Origin: Manis javanica
Taxonomy: Eukaryota; Chordata; Mammalia; Pholidota; Manidae
Assembly (NCBI RefSeq): GCF_040802235.1
Contig: NC_133161.1
Location: 144,203,121 to 144,267,120, forward strand
DNA length: 64,000 nt
Direction of reading: 5' to 3'
Below, piece by piece: positions 43,246 to 54,784 of this stretch. The notes under the pieces were generated by a model. The model did no database searches. It saw only the letters and a program-made list of their open reading frames with translations, and was not told the DNA's origin. The translations under genes were made by a program, and so were the position numbers. Position 1 is the first letter of the stretch, and every line of letters starts with the position of its first letter.

Positions 43246-43249
43246 GAAA

Positions 43250-45290
43250 ACCCTGCTCACCACAGCCTTCTCTAGGAACTGGCCCTGCGTAGCACACCCC
43301 TCTGACAGTGCCCCCTCTTCCTGCAGGGCTTTGTGGCATCTATAGAACACCCTCAGCTCATCTCAGCAACCTCCACAGGTTAGGGTGGTCATTCCTGTTT
43401 TATATTTAGGGAAAGTTCAGAGGGAATTCCGTATGTGCGCAGCAGGCTCTTAGCTGGAGCTGTCCACGTTTTCCCAGAAGCTGTCCCTGGGCTGTGAATG
43501 GAAGAATGGCCAAGCCCTCCCCATGTCAGGTCTGACACCCTGGCCTGGGATGCATGCTTTTTTATCCTGGGAATGGCTCTCTGTCCACAGCCAAGGGCAG
43601 TTTGGGTCATGGCCTGCCTCCTGCTGACTGCCCTCTGTCCTGTGTCCCAGCTCATCTGGGTCCCCTCCCACATCCCTCATCTGTGTTAGTGTACCTGGCT
43701 AGAGACAGCCTCTGAGGGTGAGGCTGGGCGTCCTCAGCACCTCCAGGGCCTGACTTTACCCAAAGGACAGGAGTCAGACCCACTCTGAGCCCTAACAGTA
43801 CTTAGCAAACTGGTTCTAGGTGGGGAGATAGAAGCTGAGAGGAAGGGCCCGAGACCTCCTCCTGTGCTCAGGGCAGCCCTCTGTCCCCAGAAGCCCTCCT
43901 TTCACAGCTCTGGGCTCGCTCCATCTCAAGAACCCCTGGGGAAGTCCTGAGAAAGATTCAGAGGGAAGAGGGATAGAGCCCTGCCCCCAATGCACGTGCG
44001 GGACCCCCACAGGCAGCCAGGGAATGCCAGCTGTGTGGCCTTGGGTGAGCCACAGAGGCACGCCCTCACCCCCAGATCCATGTCCCTGGGTGCTAAGGCA
44101 GGGTCCCCAGCCTTGAGCTGGTGGAGCTTTCTGGAATGGACTTCCTGATGGAGCTGAGTCGGTGGGGCAGTGGGGTGGGGGGCGGTGTTGGGAGGAGCAA
44201 CTGATCTTGGAGAAGAGATATGGACGCAAGAGAGTGGACAGTCCGGAAGGGCTGATGACACATTTCTTTGCATCTTGGCAATGAGCTACTTTGCATCTTG
44301 GCATGAGTGATCCTTTGGGAACCTCACTTGGAGCACTGAAAGGGGGAATTACTCTAACAGTAATAATCCAGGGTTTGGAATCAAATGTGGGAGTCAGACA
44401 GGAAGCAGGTCTGTTACTATGGGCCAAGTGTGCTTTTGAGGAAAGAGCGACAGCCTCAGAGGTAGCAGTCCAGCCTCAGCCGCTTGCCAGCTGAGTCACC
44501 CGGCACGCTCTGGCCTCAGTGCCCCCATCTGTATATAAGAGGGCTGGATTCGTCATTCCCATACAGTCTGTTCTGGCTAATCCTCAATGCACAGGGATGT
44601 GTGTGGGACCAATGACCGCCCTCCACCACTTGGTCAAGTCCAAAGCCCTCAGAGACCAGGAAAGGCACAAGAGAATGGGGTGCTGTGACTTCCCAGGAGC
44701 CTGCAGGCCTCTGAGCTCTGGGGATGCCTACTGCCCTTACTGTAAGACATTTCTCCTGTCCCTTTTGTGCCAGGCAGGAGGACCCTTCCTGACTCCTCTG
44801 GGCATGCAGCATGTGGGACCCAGAATAGAGCCAGCCAGGAGAAGCCTGTGGTCAGAACTAGCCCCTCTATCCCTGCCAGGAACATTTCCTAAGCCTGCCT
44901 TGGTCCCAGACCCTTTCTACCAGGGCAGGAGAAGCTTTGAGGAACCTTGGCCTCCCAGCCATGCTGTTTATCAATCAGCTCTTCATGATTGATCCCCAGC
45001 ATGTGGACCCTGGCAGGGCGCTGGGATTGCCCTTGAGCAGGCAGGGGCCACCCGTGTCCTTTGGGCTTATGGTCTACTGGGGACAGACATTGATCAAGCT
45101 GTGACAGGTATGGCAATGGCCAAAGGGAATGGCCTGATGGGAACACAGAGCAAAGGGGCTTACCCCAGTCTAGGAGACCTCAAGGATGAGGGGGCACTGG
45201 AGACGAGGAGAAAGAAAAGGGAATCCCTGCGTCCGCAAAAGGTGTGGAACCTTAGGGGCCGGGAAGCATGGTGGGCGGCACCGCAAGGTG
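43250..45290. other. Intron 1, mostly nothing recognised
   Basis: A very diverged MIR may lie at 44350-44540. The rest is unique GC-rich sequence. A 203-codon minus-strand frame at 43816-44427 is unsupported. Confidence 0.4.
44163..44193 (+). other. G-quadruplex candidate
   Basis: Four G-runs of three or more (GGGG, GGGG, GGGGGG, GGG) separated by loops of at most seven bases. Confidence 0.65.
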
Positions 45291-45294
45291 ACAT

Positions 45295-45512
45295 TGACCA
45301 AATACTTTTGCTGCGCCAGGTCCTGCTCCCAGTGCTTTGCTTATAGAAAGTCACATGATCTTCCCAATGACCTCTGAGGAAGTTACTGTTATTGCTCCAT
45401 TCTTATAGATGGGGGGAAAGGTACAGGAAGTATAGTCACATAGCCAGCCAGTGGTGGAGCCAGGATATGAGCACAGGAGCCTGGCGCCAGAGCCTCCAGT
45501 GCTGTACAACTA
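45295..45512 (-). repeat. MIR SINE, minus strand
   Basis: 'tgctgcgccaggtcctgctc', GACCTCTGAGGAAGTTACTG, 'tagtcacatagccagccagt' and GGAGCCAGGATATGAGCACA match the reverse MIR. Confidence 0.83.
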
Positions 45513-45514
45513 GA

Positions 45515-46320
45515 GAGAACATGGGTCTCCAGCAACTGCCCCTGGGCCACCCCTGGCCCAGCCAAAGTCAAAAGGGAAAGACACGCTTTCTTCCAGCACC
45601 AGCGCTGGCTTGGCAGTACATGGACAGCCTCTTTTCCGAGCCCTGGACTGGTCTGGATGGAGCCTGGAGGTGGCTGACCCTCTCTCGGGCTCTGTATCAA
45701 AAGGCATGGGGAAAAGCACTTGCCTTTCAGCAGAAGGGATCAAGATTAAACAGCAGGAAGAATTTCCCAGCTGTCATGACCATACGCTGTTAAAACAGGC
45801 AGCCAAGGGAAGTGGAGGCCCTCGTGGAGAAGGTCAGTGCCTTGTGGCTGCTCAGAGCTGCAGAAGAGGCGAGTGGAGGCTGGGGAAGGTGTAGGAGGAC
45901 CCTTCCTGCTGGGTCCCAGCCCAGCACCGAAGGTGAGATTATGTGAGAGAGATCACAGACGCTGTCCCACAGAAAAAGGAAACTATTAGCTGTCCCCAGA
46001 CTGGTGCCACCCTCTTCCTGGGACCCTGTCTGCCCCAGCCCTGCCATTGGACTTCATTAGATTGCATTTTCCCAGAGCAGGGCAGGCTGGTGACAGAATG
46101 AGTCAACGCCAGCTTGCTACAACTGTCGCCCCTGGAGCCGGCGGGCATAGAGGGAGATAATTGGGAGTGGTTTGACAGCTTAATGTCTGGGGCTGGCTTA
46201 CTGGAGCAGTGGAGGGGTGCGGTGGGGTGGGCACCAGCCCTGGCTAGGAGGAGGCACGTTGATTTGGGCTGTGCCTGTCTTTGGACTGACCCACGGCCAC
46301 CACCTTTCCCCTCTGTTTCC
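45515..46320. other. Intron 1, nothing recognised
   Basis: Unique sequence. Confidence 0.5.
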
Positions 46321-46324
46321 CCAG

Positions 46325-46440
46325 CAGCAGCTTGTTGGGCAGGAAAATAAAGAACAGGGAAGGAAATTAGATCTGGAGAATAAATTAGGCTTTCTTTATT
46401 AATTTGTCAGAACTAATTAACATCTCCCCCAGATTCATCT
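46325..46440. promoter_or_regulatory. Candidate conserved non-coding block
   Basis: GGCAGGAAAATAAAGAACAG follows GTTG; then GAGAATAAATTAGGCTTTCT, TTATTAATTTGTCAGAACTA and ATTAACATCTCCC. At least four TAAT/ATTA cores fall in about 70 bases of non-repetitive sequence. Confidence 0.42.
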
Positions 46441-46804
46441 CCTCTCCAGATGCCCCCTTGAGCAGCAGGAAGAAAGAGTCTGCAACAGGCCAGACTTCGG
46501 GTTTCAAGGTCTCATTCTAGGGACTGCAAGTTGCAGAGGACCCCACAAAGTCATCTTGTCCACTTACCTGGGGTGCTGAGTCCCAATCATGGATGACAGT
46601 CCTCGGAGTGGAGCCCCAGAAAACCCCTCACACCAAGCCTCGGGGACTCTACCACTTCATTAGTGAAACTGAGTCAGTGCCTAATTCATCCAGGCCTGCG
46701 GAGAATGTGAAGCAACAGGTGCCTGCCTGGGGCGGTCAGCTCTCAGGGCTACTTGGGAGGTGGGACCTAACTAAAGCACTAGGAAGGGCTCCGAGTTCCT
46801 TCAC

Positions 46805-46972
46805 ACTCACAAGGTCGTTCTGCTGTGACCCTCATGGTCATCTCAGGAGGTGTTAGGACGCAGTCATCAGCATTCCCATTTCCCAGATGGCAAGAAGGGA
46901 GCACAGAGTGGTTAGTACCTTACTGAGGCAGCACAGCAAATCACTGCAAAGGCAGGATCAGAACTCAGCCAG
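46805..46972 (-). repeat. MIR SINE, minus strand, diverged
   Basis: 'ttcccatttcccagatggca', 'gcacagagtggttagtacct' and GCAGGATCAGAACTCAGCCA are reverse MIR blocks. Confidence 0.7.
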
Positions 46973-46974
46973 CC

Positions 46975-48140
46975 TGTCCCAGCCCACCCCCACCCAGGGC
47001 TCTGCAGAGACCTGACTCACGGCTGAAGTCTCACTTACTCACAGCCGCCTCACTTCCTGGGTGTGAGTTCAGGGTTCCAGCCCTCAAAGCTACTGAAGCT
47101 CAGGCTCTTTTGCAGGCTGCCCCTTGCCTTGGGGAAGAGCCCGGGTTCACTCTGTAGGGTTGGTGCCTCCCCTCACACATGCCCCTGTCCCAGAACAAGG
47201 CTCAGCCCTGCCATTTCAGAGAATAACCGGCTGGGACAAACACCTCTCCACACCAGGCAGACGAGAAGCACTTGAGAATCAGACACGCCTTGTTTGCAGC
47301 TCCTGGGAGAGTTGCAAAATCCAGTCTGTCCTCTCCCCTGCCATGCCATGATTGCATCCTGGAGGTTCCATTTCCACCAACCAGCCCCTCCCGGGCCCCT
47401 GGGAACACATGGAGGGGAACGTCCCACACCCCAGCAGCACCTCCTGAGACCTGAGAGCTTGCTATTTTCTGAACCTGGAGCCTGTTGGGGGCTGGCTACC
47501 GAGCAAACGTTCCTAGGCTGGCCAAGCAGGAGGGAACCTGAAGGGAGCATCTGCTGAGCAGCTTCTGTGTTTTCCGTGAGGAAAGGAAGCCTGGAAAGAG
47601 ATATCGCATGCTTCGCTGGCTCGTGGCAGCACTGGGTTAGAACCTGGGTCTCCTGTGTCCCAGCCCTTTCATGAAGTAGGTGTTCGTGCTTAGTAAATGA
47701 CATTGTGACAAAATGAGTTTGTCACATCTGGGACCCTCAGAGCCAAGAACAGGCTGAGGGGCTGGTGACAGCCAGAGAGTGCAATGTCCCTGGGGCATAG
47801 GCCCAGCGGGACCAGATCACGAGGCCCACATCCAGGGCCAGGTCCTACCCCACTGCTCAAGGCCTGCCGGCAAGCTCTCAGGAGGGGCCTCCCCTCCACG
47901 GGGCCGTTCAGTCCTGCTCCATGCCGTCAAGTATGCAAGAGGTAGCTAGAGACCTCCTCTCCGGCAGCATAGTTCCCTTTGCAGAGCTGTCTCGTCTGAT
48001 GTCTCCAGTGAACCTGCAAATGCAGGGGTGGTGGCTCTGATCCCACTGCAAAGGTGGGCAGCTGAGACCCAGGGGGGCTCAGGGCTTCCCTGTATTCATA
48101 GGCCTGGAGAGGCCTTGGAGGACTTGGAGAGGAGGGTGAG
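46975..48140. other. Intron 1, nothing firmly recognised
   Basis: Unique GC-rich DNA. A fragment at 47605-47705 may be MIR/L2-derived. Confidence 0.45.
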
Positions 48141-48144
48141 CTAA

Positions 48145-48240
48145 GGGCAGGCCTGGATTTTTGTGCTGGCTCTTCCACTAACTGGGTCTGGAGGTTGTGA
48201 GCTGCTGAGCCTCAGTTTCCCCAGTGGCCTGCTAATGCCT
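48145..48240 (+). repeat. MIR SINE fragment
   Basis: 'gtgctggctcttccactaac', 'tgagcctcagtttccccagt' match the MIR head-core. Confidence 0.68.
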
Positions 48241-48244
48241 GCTG

Positions 48245-49110
48245 TGGGAGGTGGGGCTGAGGGTTTACGGGTTGGGTGAGCCACTGCCCAGTGAGTCCAC
48301 CCAGTGTCTTTCAAAAGGCCCACCACTCTCCCTCGCGCATTTGTGGGTGATAAGGGAACAGGGAGAGGTGTTGGAATAGGGCCCTCCCAGCCATCCTGTG
48401 ACTCTAGCCAGGCCCAAGTGACATGCCACAGTGCAGGGGTGTTGCAGGCAGGGACGGGGGCTCTGATCTCCAGGACTAGGGGCTGGGCACTGACAGAGCT
48501 GGCTGTGGCTGGCCCATTGTGGTGGGGAGAAGGATACAGGGAGAAAGGGGACCTGGTATAGGTGGCGTCTGCTGGCCAGACATGGGAGAGTCTCTGAGTT
48601 CCCATGAGAACACTCAGAACTTTCTTAGACTCCCAGAACCAATAAGGATTAGAGGAAGCCCCGTAGCCCATGTCAAACCTCTGCATCCTCAGGGCGCACA
48701 CTGGGAATTCAGGTCTGCGCCGGCACCCAGCCCAGAGGTCGGCTGGTGGAGACCCCAGAGCATGCCCTGGCCCCCCGTGGAGGGCACACCACACTGTGAA
48801 GCTCCCGTGGGTCCCCTGTCCACCTGCCGCAGAGCTCCAGCACCACGCCAGGCCCCACAGGCCACAGTGAGAGGCTGATTTGTGGGAAAACTGTTAGGCT
48901 GTAGGAGACCTGGTGTGGAGCTTCAAGGCTTGCCCATTCTTTTGCAGGAGGGCACAAGAAAACTTCTAGAATCCAGAAAAGTGGGAGTTACCTTGGCCTT
49001 TGAGAAGGGCCTGGAGCCCACTTGGGGGTGCTGGAAAGGGCCTGCTCCAGCCCTAAGGGATGGTCTAGTTTTTGGCTCTGTCCATGACCCCAAAGTCCCC
49101 ACATACCAGC
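48245..49110. other. Intron 1, nothing recognised
   Basis: Unique sequence. The 217-codon minus-strand frame at 48141-48794 begins in repeat-flanking DNA and has no features. Confidence 0.5.
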
Positions 49111-49114
49111 TGCC

Positions 49115-49275
49115 ACCTCTTGAGCAATGACTCTATGTCACACTAACCATGTGCCTACACTATTTTCATTGAATCCATATAGCCATTTGGTGATAGAATA
49201 TTGAGTCCGCTTTATAGATGAGGAAGCTGAGGCTTACAGCCAGTGAATGGAAGATCCCAGCCCAGGTCTGTCTGC
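49115..49275 (-). repeat. MIR SINE, minus strand
   Basis: 'aaccatgtgcctacactatt', TTTATAGATGAGGAAGCTGA and GGCTTACAGCCAGTGAATGG are reverse MIR blocks. Confidence 0.75.
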
Positions 49276-49279
49276 CACA

Positions 49280-49920
49280 CACGTCCTCTCCCTACCCCTC
49301 CTGTTCTCTCCTTAAGAGAAGGACTTGCCTGATCCCTAGCCCTGGCACCTGGCAACAGGCCCACACCCACCACAGGACAGTGTGCTTCCACTGCAGCAGG
49401 AGGAATTGAGGACAGACACCAGGAAGAACTTCTCTGTCAGTGAATGGTGCGGAACACTTCTGCAGCTTCCCAGGGAGGGAACCGTAGGATCTCCTGAAGA
49501 CCTTGAAAGAAGGGGAAGAGATCTAGTCAGTCACATGGGTGGTTGTTCAGGGTAAAACCTTGCCAGAAGCAGAGGGTGGTATATGCCAGCCCTTTTCTCA
49601 AACTTCCAGTTGGGCAGTTCAGAGGCTCAGGCCCAGCTCTGGCTCAGCATGGCCCTCGGCTGCTGCTCGGAGGCTCAGGCCTAGCTGTTGCCTTTTCAAG
49701 GACACGCTTCCTTGCCCAAGTCCACTTGGGAGCACTTGCCAGCTGGTGCCTGGGGCAGCGTGTCCCCAGGGCCGAGCCTGGACCTGGGTAGTTACGGTCC
49801 CCAGCTACCTGTCTGGGTACCAGCTGGCTCCACAGTGAGAGCTCAGCCACTCCAAAACCCCAATCTTTGCTCCCTTTCCCTCCTGGGCTCCCAGACAGGA
49901 CTGGGAGGAGACCCAGACTA
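49280..49920. other. Intron 1, nothing recognised
   Basis: Unique sequence. Confidence 0.5.
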
Positions 49921-49924
49921 GACC

Positions 49925-50105
49925 CACCCCTTTGTAGCTGTGCAACTTGGCAGATTTCTCAACCACTGGGCTCAGTTTCCTTCTCTGTAAAATGGGAATA
50001 TCGGTACTTGCCCCGAAGGGTGAAGTGAAAATCATAGGAGATTCTAAATAGGAAACACTTCCTGGTGCCTGGTACATAGGAAGTGTTCGGTCAATATTGG
50101 TGGAA
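49925..50105 (+). repeat. MIR SINE
   Basis: 'tgtagctgtgcaacttggca', CAGTTTCCTTCTCTGTAAAA, TGGGAATATCGGTACTTGCC and CTGGTGCCTGGTACATAGGA appear in order. Confidence 0.88.
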
Positions 50106-50109
50106 ATAA

Positions 50110-51390
50110 AGATCTGCTGCTAGAGTTCTGGCAGGTAGGAAGCACAAATACTGTCCACCAATACTTACTTCTAGGGACAAGAGAGCCTGCAAAGGAGGTT
50201 AGCTGAGGCCTATAAAACCTCAGGGACCCACTCAGTCTGTCTGGTCACTGTAAAGATGGAAAGTTGCTGTGAAATGCCAGCCATCCTGCTGGAACCGGGG
50301 CCAGAGCAGTGATGAGGAGACACAGTAGGGCAGGTTGTGTAAAATAAGATGCATATATTTAATTGCTTCAGTTCTCATCCCATAAAAGAATCAAAATAAA
50401 GCATAAGCCCTGGCCATCCCCCCTCTTTCTCTGCCATGAGTCAACAACCAGTTCCCACCAGTCTTTCTTGGGTTCAGAGCCTCTCCCACCCTAATCCTCG
50501 CCTGACCTCCCCACCCCCACATCCCTGTGGGCTTGAGGGAGCACCCAGGGTTGCCGGGCCTGATGGGAGGCAGGGAGGGGGCTGGGAGATGGGTGATGAG
50601 GGCGGCTTCCACCACCTGTGCCTGCCGGGCCCCCTGTCGATGGCGGCTCATTCTCAGGGTGAAGTGGCGCAGCTATCTCACCATTGTCAGGCCTCGGCTC
50701 CCCCAGCAATGGAGGCAAATGCTGCTCCCACCTTGCCCGTGTCTGCACCCAGCAGCCAGACCTGTCTGAGCCTGTAAGCAGCGAGGCTGGGGCCTTGGGC
50801 TGAAGACCCGCTGGGCCCACATAGCTTCACTCCCACCCGGGGAACCCACCCATCCCCTGGGTCCTGCCAGCTCTGTGCCCCGTGTTCTCTGAGGTGGGAC
50901 AGACCTCTGGGCCCCTTGCCTGGTCCTCTGTCCTCCCCTCGCTCCAGCGCCCCCCAGCCCTGAATCACCCCCTCACTTCCCACTCAAGCGGTTCCCAGGG
51001 ACGTGTCAGGACAGGCACCTGGGTTCTGGTCCTACAGGCTCTGGTGCCTCTGCTCCCAGTGGGGGTGGGGCCCGTGGGGAGGATTTGCTTTGACCTGCTT
51101 CTTCAGGCTTCTCTCCCTCCTCCACCCCCACCCCAAGGGGGCAGGCCAGGGGTGAGCCCCAGAGCACCTCCTGATTGCACCCACGAGTGGCCCAGCGTGG
51201 GCTGCTGCAGCCCGGTCGGCGGGGAGGGGCAGAGGAGTGCTGCCCTTCACACCTCGGTCTAGGCCAGTCCAGTCTCTGAGCACAGGGCCTGGGATGCCCC
51301 CTGTCCTCCAAAGACTCCTACCCAGAAGCCTTCCTTTGGCCTGGGGCTGTTTCTGCCCTCTCTTCCGCATTCCTTTGGGACCAAGAAAGT
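50110..51390. other. Intron 1, nothing firmly recognised
   Basis: An AT-rich non-repeat segment lies at 50335-50405 (GATGCATATATTTAATTGCT). The remainder is GC-rich unique sequence. Confidence 0.45.
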
Positions 51391-51394
51391 AAAA

Positions 51395-51515
51395 GAAGGA
51401 TCAAGAGATTTGGACTCTTTCCTTGGCTTTTCAGCTAATTTATTGTATAGGCTTGAGTAAGTCACCTCACTTTTCCGGGTCTCAATTTCATCATCTACAA
51501 AATGGGTTGCAGCGC
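51395..51515 (+). repeat. MIR SINE fragment
   Basis: 'cttgagtaagtcacctcact' and CAATTTCATCATCTACAAAA with ATGGG following match the MIR core. Confidence 0.82.
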
Positions 51516-51519
51516 CCTC

Positions 51520-51860
51520 CAAACCATTCCAGCATCTCTGGTCATAAGGGCGAACAGAGCTGGAAGGGCAGAGCCATGGATTAGCCATGCAGGTCAAACC
51601 AGACGGCAAAGGAAGGGGGTTCTCCCACCTCCCACTGGGGCCAGAATTGGATGCATCACGCACGTCTGAGGGCAGGCTTTCTCTTATAGAGAATCGTTCC
51701 TTTTTTGCAAATAATCGTGGCAGTCTCTGGGGAACCGGGCCCTCTTTTGATCGTGAGCTTCCTAAGAAGTCTTGATTAAAAGATCTCAGCGACTGGAGAA
51801 GTTAACAGAGTCCTACATTCCCAAGTCTGCTCTCTGAGATTTGACTCTAGCCTGGCTCCA
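51520..51860. other. Intron 1, unique sequence
   Basis: Includes an AT-richer part at 51690-51790 (TTTTTTGCAAATAATCGTGG) that is not an obvious repeat. Confidence 0.4.
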
Positions 51861-51864
51861 AGTT

Positions 51865-51990
51865 CACTGAGCAAACACGGATCAAGGTCCTACCATGTGC
51901 CAGGTGCTGGGGCGTCAGAGACAGCATGTCTCCTGGCACAGCCCAGCACTGGGCTCCAGTAGAGCTGGAGCTGTGCAAACTTGAGCACAG
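51865..51990 (+). repeat. Old interspersed repeat fragment, unassigned family
   Basis: CACTGAGCAAACACGGATCA and 'ctaccatgtgccaggtgctg' match the start of the family seen at 1430 and 16590. Confidence 0.45.
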
Positions 51991-52134
51991 AGCTGGTGGC
52001 TCTGGGGGGACCCAAATGTTGACTGTGGGGAGGAGGTTTCCATGGATGCTGGGGACGCAGGAGGGACAGGAGAGGAAGCTGGGAATTCAGGCAGGGACAG
52101 ATTGCAAAGGCTGGTAAGTTGCTCAGATTTACCT

Positions 52135-52335
52135 TAGATTTTTCCCAGGGCAGTGGAGAGCCCAGAACTGTGTGTCACTATGTGAAAGGTTCAAATCCAC
52201 TTAGAATGATGTGGCAACCACTTCACCAGCCTGGCCCCAGTTTCCCGGCATTAACAGTCAGACCTTTCTTGGAGGGTTTTTGTGAGGAAGAAATAAGATT
52301 CAGTGCCTAACCATACCTTTCAGAGAGTAAAAGTT
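52135..52335 (+). repeat. Diverged MIR SINE
   Basis: 'tatgtgaaaggttcaaatcc', CCAGTTTCCCGGCATTAACA and TTTGTGAGGAAGAAATAAGA lie in MIR order but with much decay. Confidence 0.5.
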
Positions 52336-52339
52336 CATT

Positions 52340-53370
52340 AAAGTTTCACCATTTCCAGATAAGAAATGTGGCTGGTGGGAGGGTGGGGGAACGGTGCTAA
52401 ATTTTCACCTGAGCTGCAGTAAAGAGGGAGAGATCAAGGGCTGTGTTCTAGAAATTCAGAGGAAGGAGAGTCCAGTGAATATGATGTGGTAACTGATGGT
52501 ATTGGGCCCTAGGAGCAGTGGGGGCGAGACAGCAGCTGGAGAGAGGAGTTGGCAGCCAGAAACATGGATTCAGGGGTGTCATAAAGGCCAAGGGGGTACG
52601 GAGGCCCTAGAGTGGGCCAAATATCCCCCATAGTCCTCTTCCACTGCCTTCTCATCTCATATTCTTCCCCTGAGACTCCTCCCTCCCCACCACTGTACTA
52701 AACCTATAGGTCACCATGAACTTGAAGGGGAAGGCTAACTTCTTACCCACCTCCCCCTCCTCCTCTGTCACTTCAGGATGCTGCTGGTGGGTGTGAGCCA
52801 AGCAGGAAGGAGACAGGAGACCCCTAAGAGACCCTCATCCAGCCCTTTCCTTGTGGGTCAGAGAGAAGCTCCCCAGCTAGAGGTGGTGTGGAGGCGGTGG
52901 CCTTCCACTGCTCGCCCACCACTCTATCTACACCTGGCTGCCTCCTGGCTTGATGAGCTATTTGCTAATCTACTGACCCAGAGGCAGGGCCTATATAACC
53001 ACAACAGTAGAAGCACCCAGAACGTTTCCGTGGGCTGGTGCCTGGCTGATGACCACTCCCTGGTGCTCTCCTGTCCATCAGCACATCATGGAGCCATCAC
53101 AGGCTTAAGTCACCCATTCCACCCCTGTTCTTCCAGGGCCTGGCACTGCCAGCCACTCCTTCCTCCGTTCCCACCAACTTCTTGGCAACCTTGCATGCGT
53201 TGATTTTCTCGGCCCCTCCATTTCCTCATCTGTATCCAGGGAGCTTAGGCCAGATGGTCCCCATCTCAAGGACCACGATCTGAAGGGTCCTCAGCCAGGC
53301 CCTTCCTCCCACACCAGTCTCTCCCAGGGTCTCATTCTGAGTTCTGTCCCTTTGACTTCCCTATCTATTT
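52340..53370. other. Intron 1, nothing recognised
   Basis: Unique sequence. A 141-codon frame at 52778-53203 has no protein features. Confidence 0.5.
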
Positions 53371-53374
53371 ATAC

Positions 53375-53625
53375 ACAAAATTCACCCACAACATTTCAGT
53401 TTTCCAATAGAGTTATTAACTACCCCAGTAATTAAACCCAATTAGCAGATGGTGGGGCCTCTCTAAGTGAGGAACCATTAGCCAGGGTGAAATGCACAGC
53501 AGTGAGAGAGAAAGAGAACCCACCCTTTCCCAGCATTAAAAATGAAAGCAGCAGGCAGCACTGCAAAGCAGAGGGCCCCAATTAAGGCTGGGGCCTCGCT
53601 CATTAAGCTAATTTGACGTGCTGTC
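53375..53625. promoter_or_regulatory. Candidate conserved non-coding element, best in the intron
   Basis: About 250 non-repetitive bases have several homeodomain-type cores: 'tagagttattaactacccca', GTAATTAAACCCAATTAGCA, GGAACCATTAGCCAGGGTGA, CAGCATTAAAAATGAAAGCA and CGCTCATTAAGCTAATTTGA. No known repeat fits, and the AT-rich block sits in GC-rich intron. Confidence 0.48.
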
Positions 53626-53629
53626 CCAG

Positions 53630-53990
53630 CAGCCTCTGGTGCGGAGCCCACCAGTGGTGCTGACTGGGAGATGTGTCCCAGCTCCCAGCTCACCTTGGGT
53701 GTTGAGCTGGCCCCAAAGTGCCCCCTCCAGGCCTCCAGGCCCCCTGCTCGGGGAGTGCTGTGAAGAATTTCTGCCAGTTTTTCACTAGCACCTGCTACCC
53801 ACTTCCTGGGCCACAGGGCAGCTAATAGTGAGTGAGCCAGGCAGGGCTCGGGGTAGGGGGCAGTGCATGCCAGGTGGGAGAAGCAAAGGTGAAAAATGAG
53901 AAGGAAAAGAATAACAGAGCTTACATTTCTGGAGCCTTGGGAAAGGAAAGAGTTGGCGTCACTCTCCACACTGGGCTGGAGGCTAAGGGG
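53630..53990. other. Intron 1, nothing recognised
   Basis: Unique sequence. Confidence 0.45.
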
Positions 53991-53994
53991 ATGT

Positions 53995-54095
53995 CCCCCC
54001 CTGGGATGGTTGTGAAGAATAAGTGAGACTATATGTGCAAAGGCCTGACATGTCATAGGCACTTAATCCGTGGTGACCATCATTAGTCCTTTGCA
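53995..54095 (+). repeat. MIR SINE 3' end
   Basis: GGTTGTGAAGAATAAGTGAG, 'atgtgcaaaggcctgacatg' and CATAGGCACTTAATCCGTGG match the MIR 3' region. Confidence 0.75.
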
Positions 54096-54099
54096 GTTT

Positions 54100-54575
54100 C
54101 TGGAGCTTCAGCATACCTGGGCCCCCCAGCCCCGTGGGCGATGGGGGACAGCGTGACCACCAGCATGTCACAGGTGGAGAATCCAGGGACAGAAAGAGGA
54201 AGGCCCACAGCCAGAGACCGGCAGTTTAGATTAGAAATCAAGTTTCTGGATGAGGAGGAAAGGGGAGCCAGGGACAAATGGAGGATTTCTGTGTTTGGAA
54301 TGTCCACTAAACATCTCCCTGGCTGGGGCTCCCCTGGCCCAGCCAGCCCTGTGGTCCTGGCTGGAGTAGGGTGGGACCTCAGCCTCACCCAGAGCCAGGA
54401 TGAGAAGCACAGGGAGGCTGACACCCGCCCTCATGACAGAACCTTCCCAGCCCTCATCACCATGGCTGCCAAGAGGCAAGGGTCCCGTGTACTGTGTGCA
54501 CCCTCACCCACGATTCTGGGGCTTGACAGGTATGTGCCAGCCACTCATCTCCCCATGCAGAGGAGAAAAGGAGGC
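54100..54575. other. Intron 1, nothing recognised
   Basis: Unique sequence with an unsupported 152-codon frame. Confidence 0.5.
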
Positions 54576-54579
54576 CGTG

Positions 54580-54782
54580 GGCAGCCAGTGTGGTGGTGAA
54601 GAGGGTAGCCTGTGTGACCTTGGGCAAGCCACTTGACCTCTGTCTCTCCTCATCCCTGAGATGGAGATAATAATGGCATCTAGCTCTCAGAGTTGTTGTG
54701 AGGATTAAGTGAGTTAATATATGTATACATTCAGACACAGGCCTGGCGCAGATAAGTAATGCACATGTGTTAACTGCCCCTG
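54580..54782 (+). repeat. MIR SINE
   Basis: TGTGTGACCTTGGGCAAGCC, 'tgagatggagataataatgg', GTTGTTGTGAGGATTAAGTG and AGTTAATATATGTA follow the consensus closely. Confidence 0.93.
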
Positions 54783-54784
54783 CC

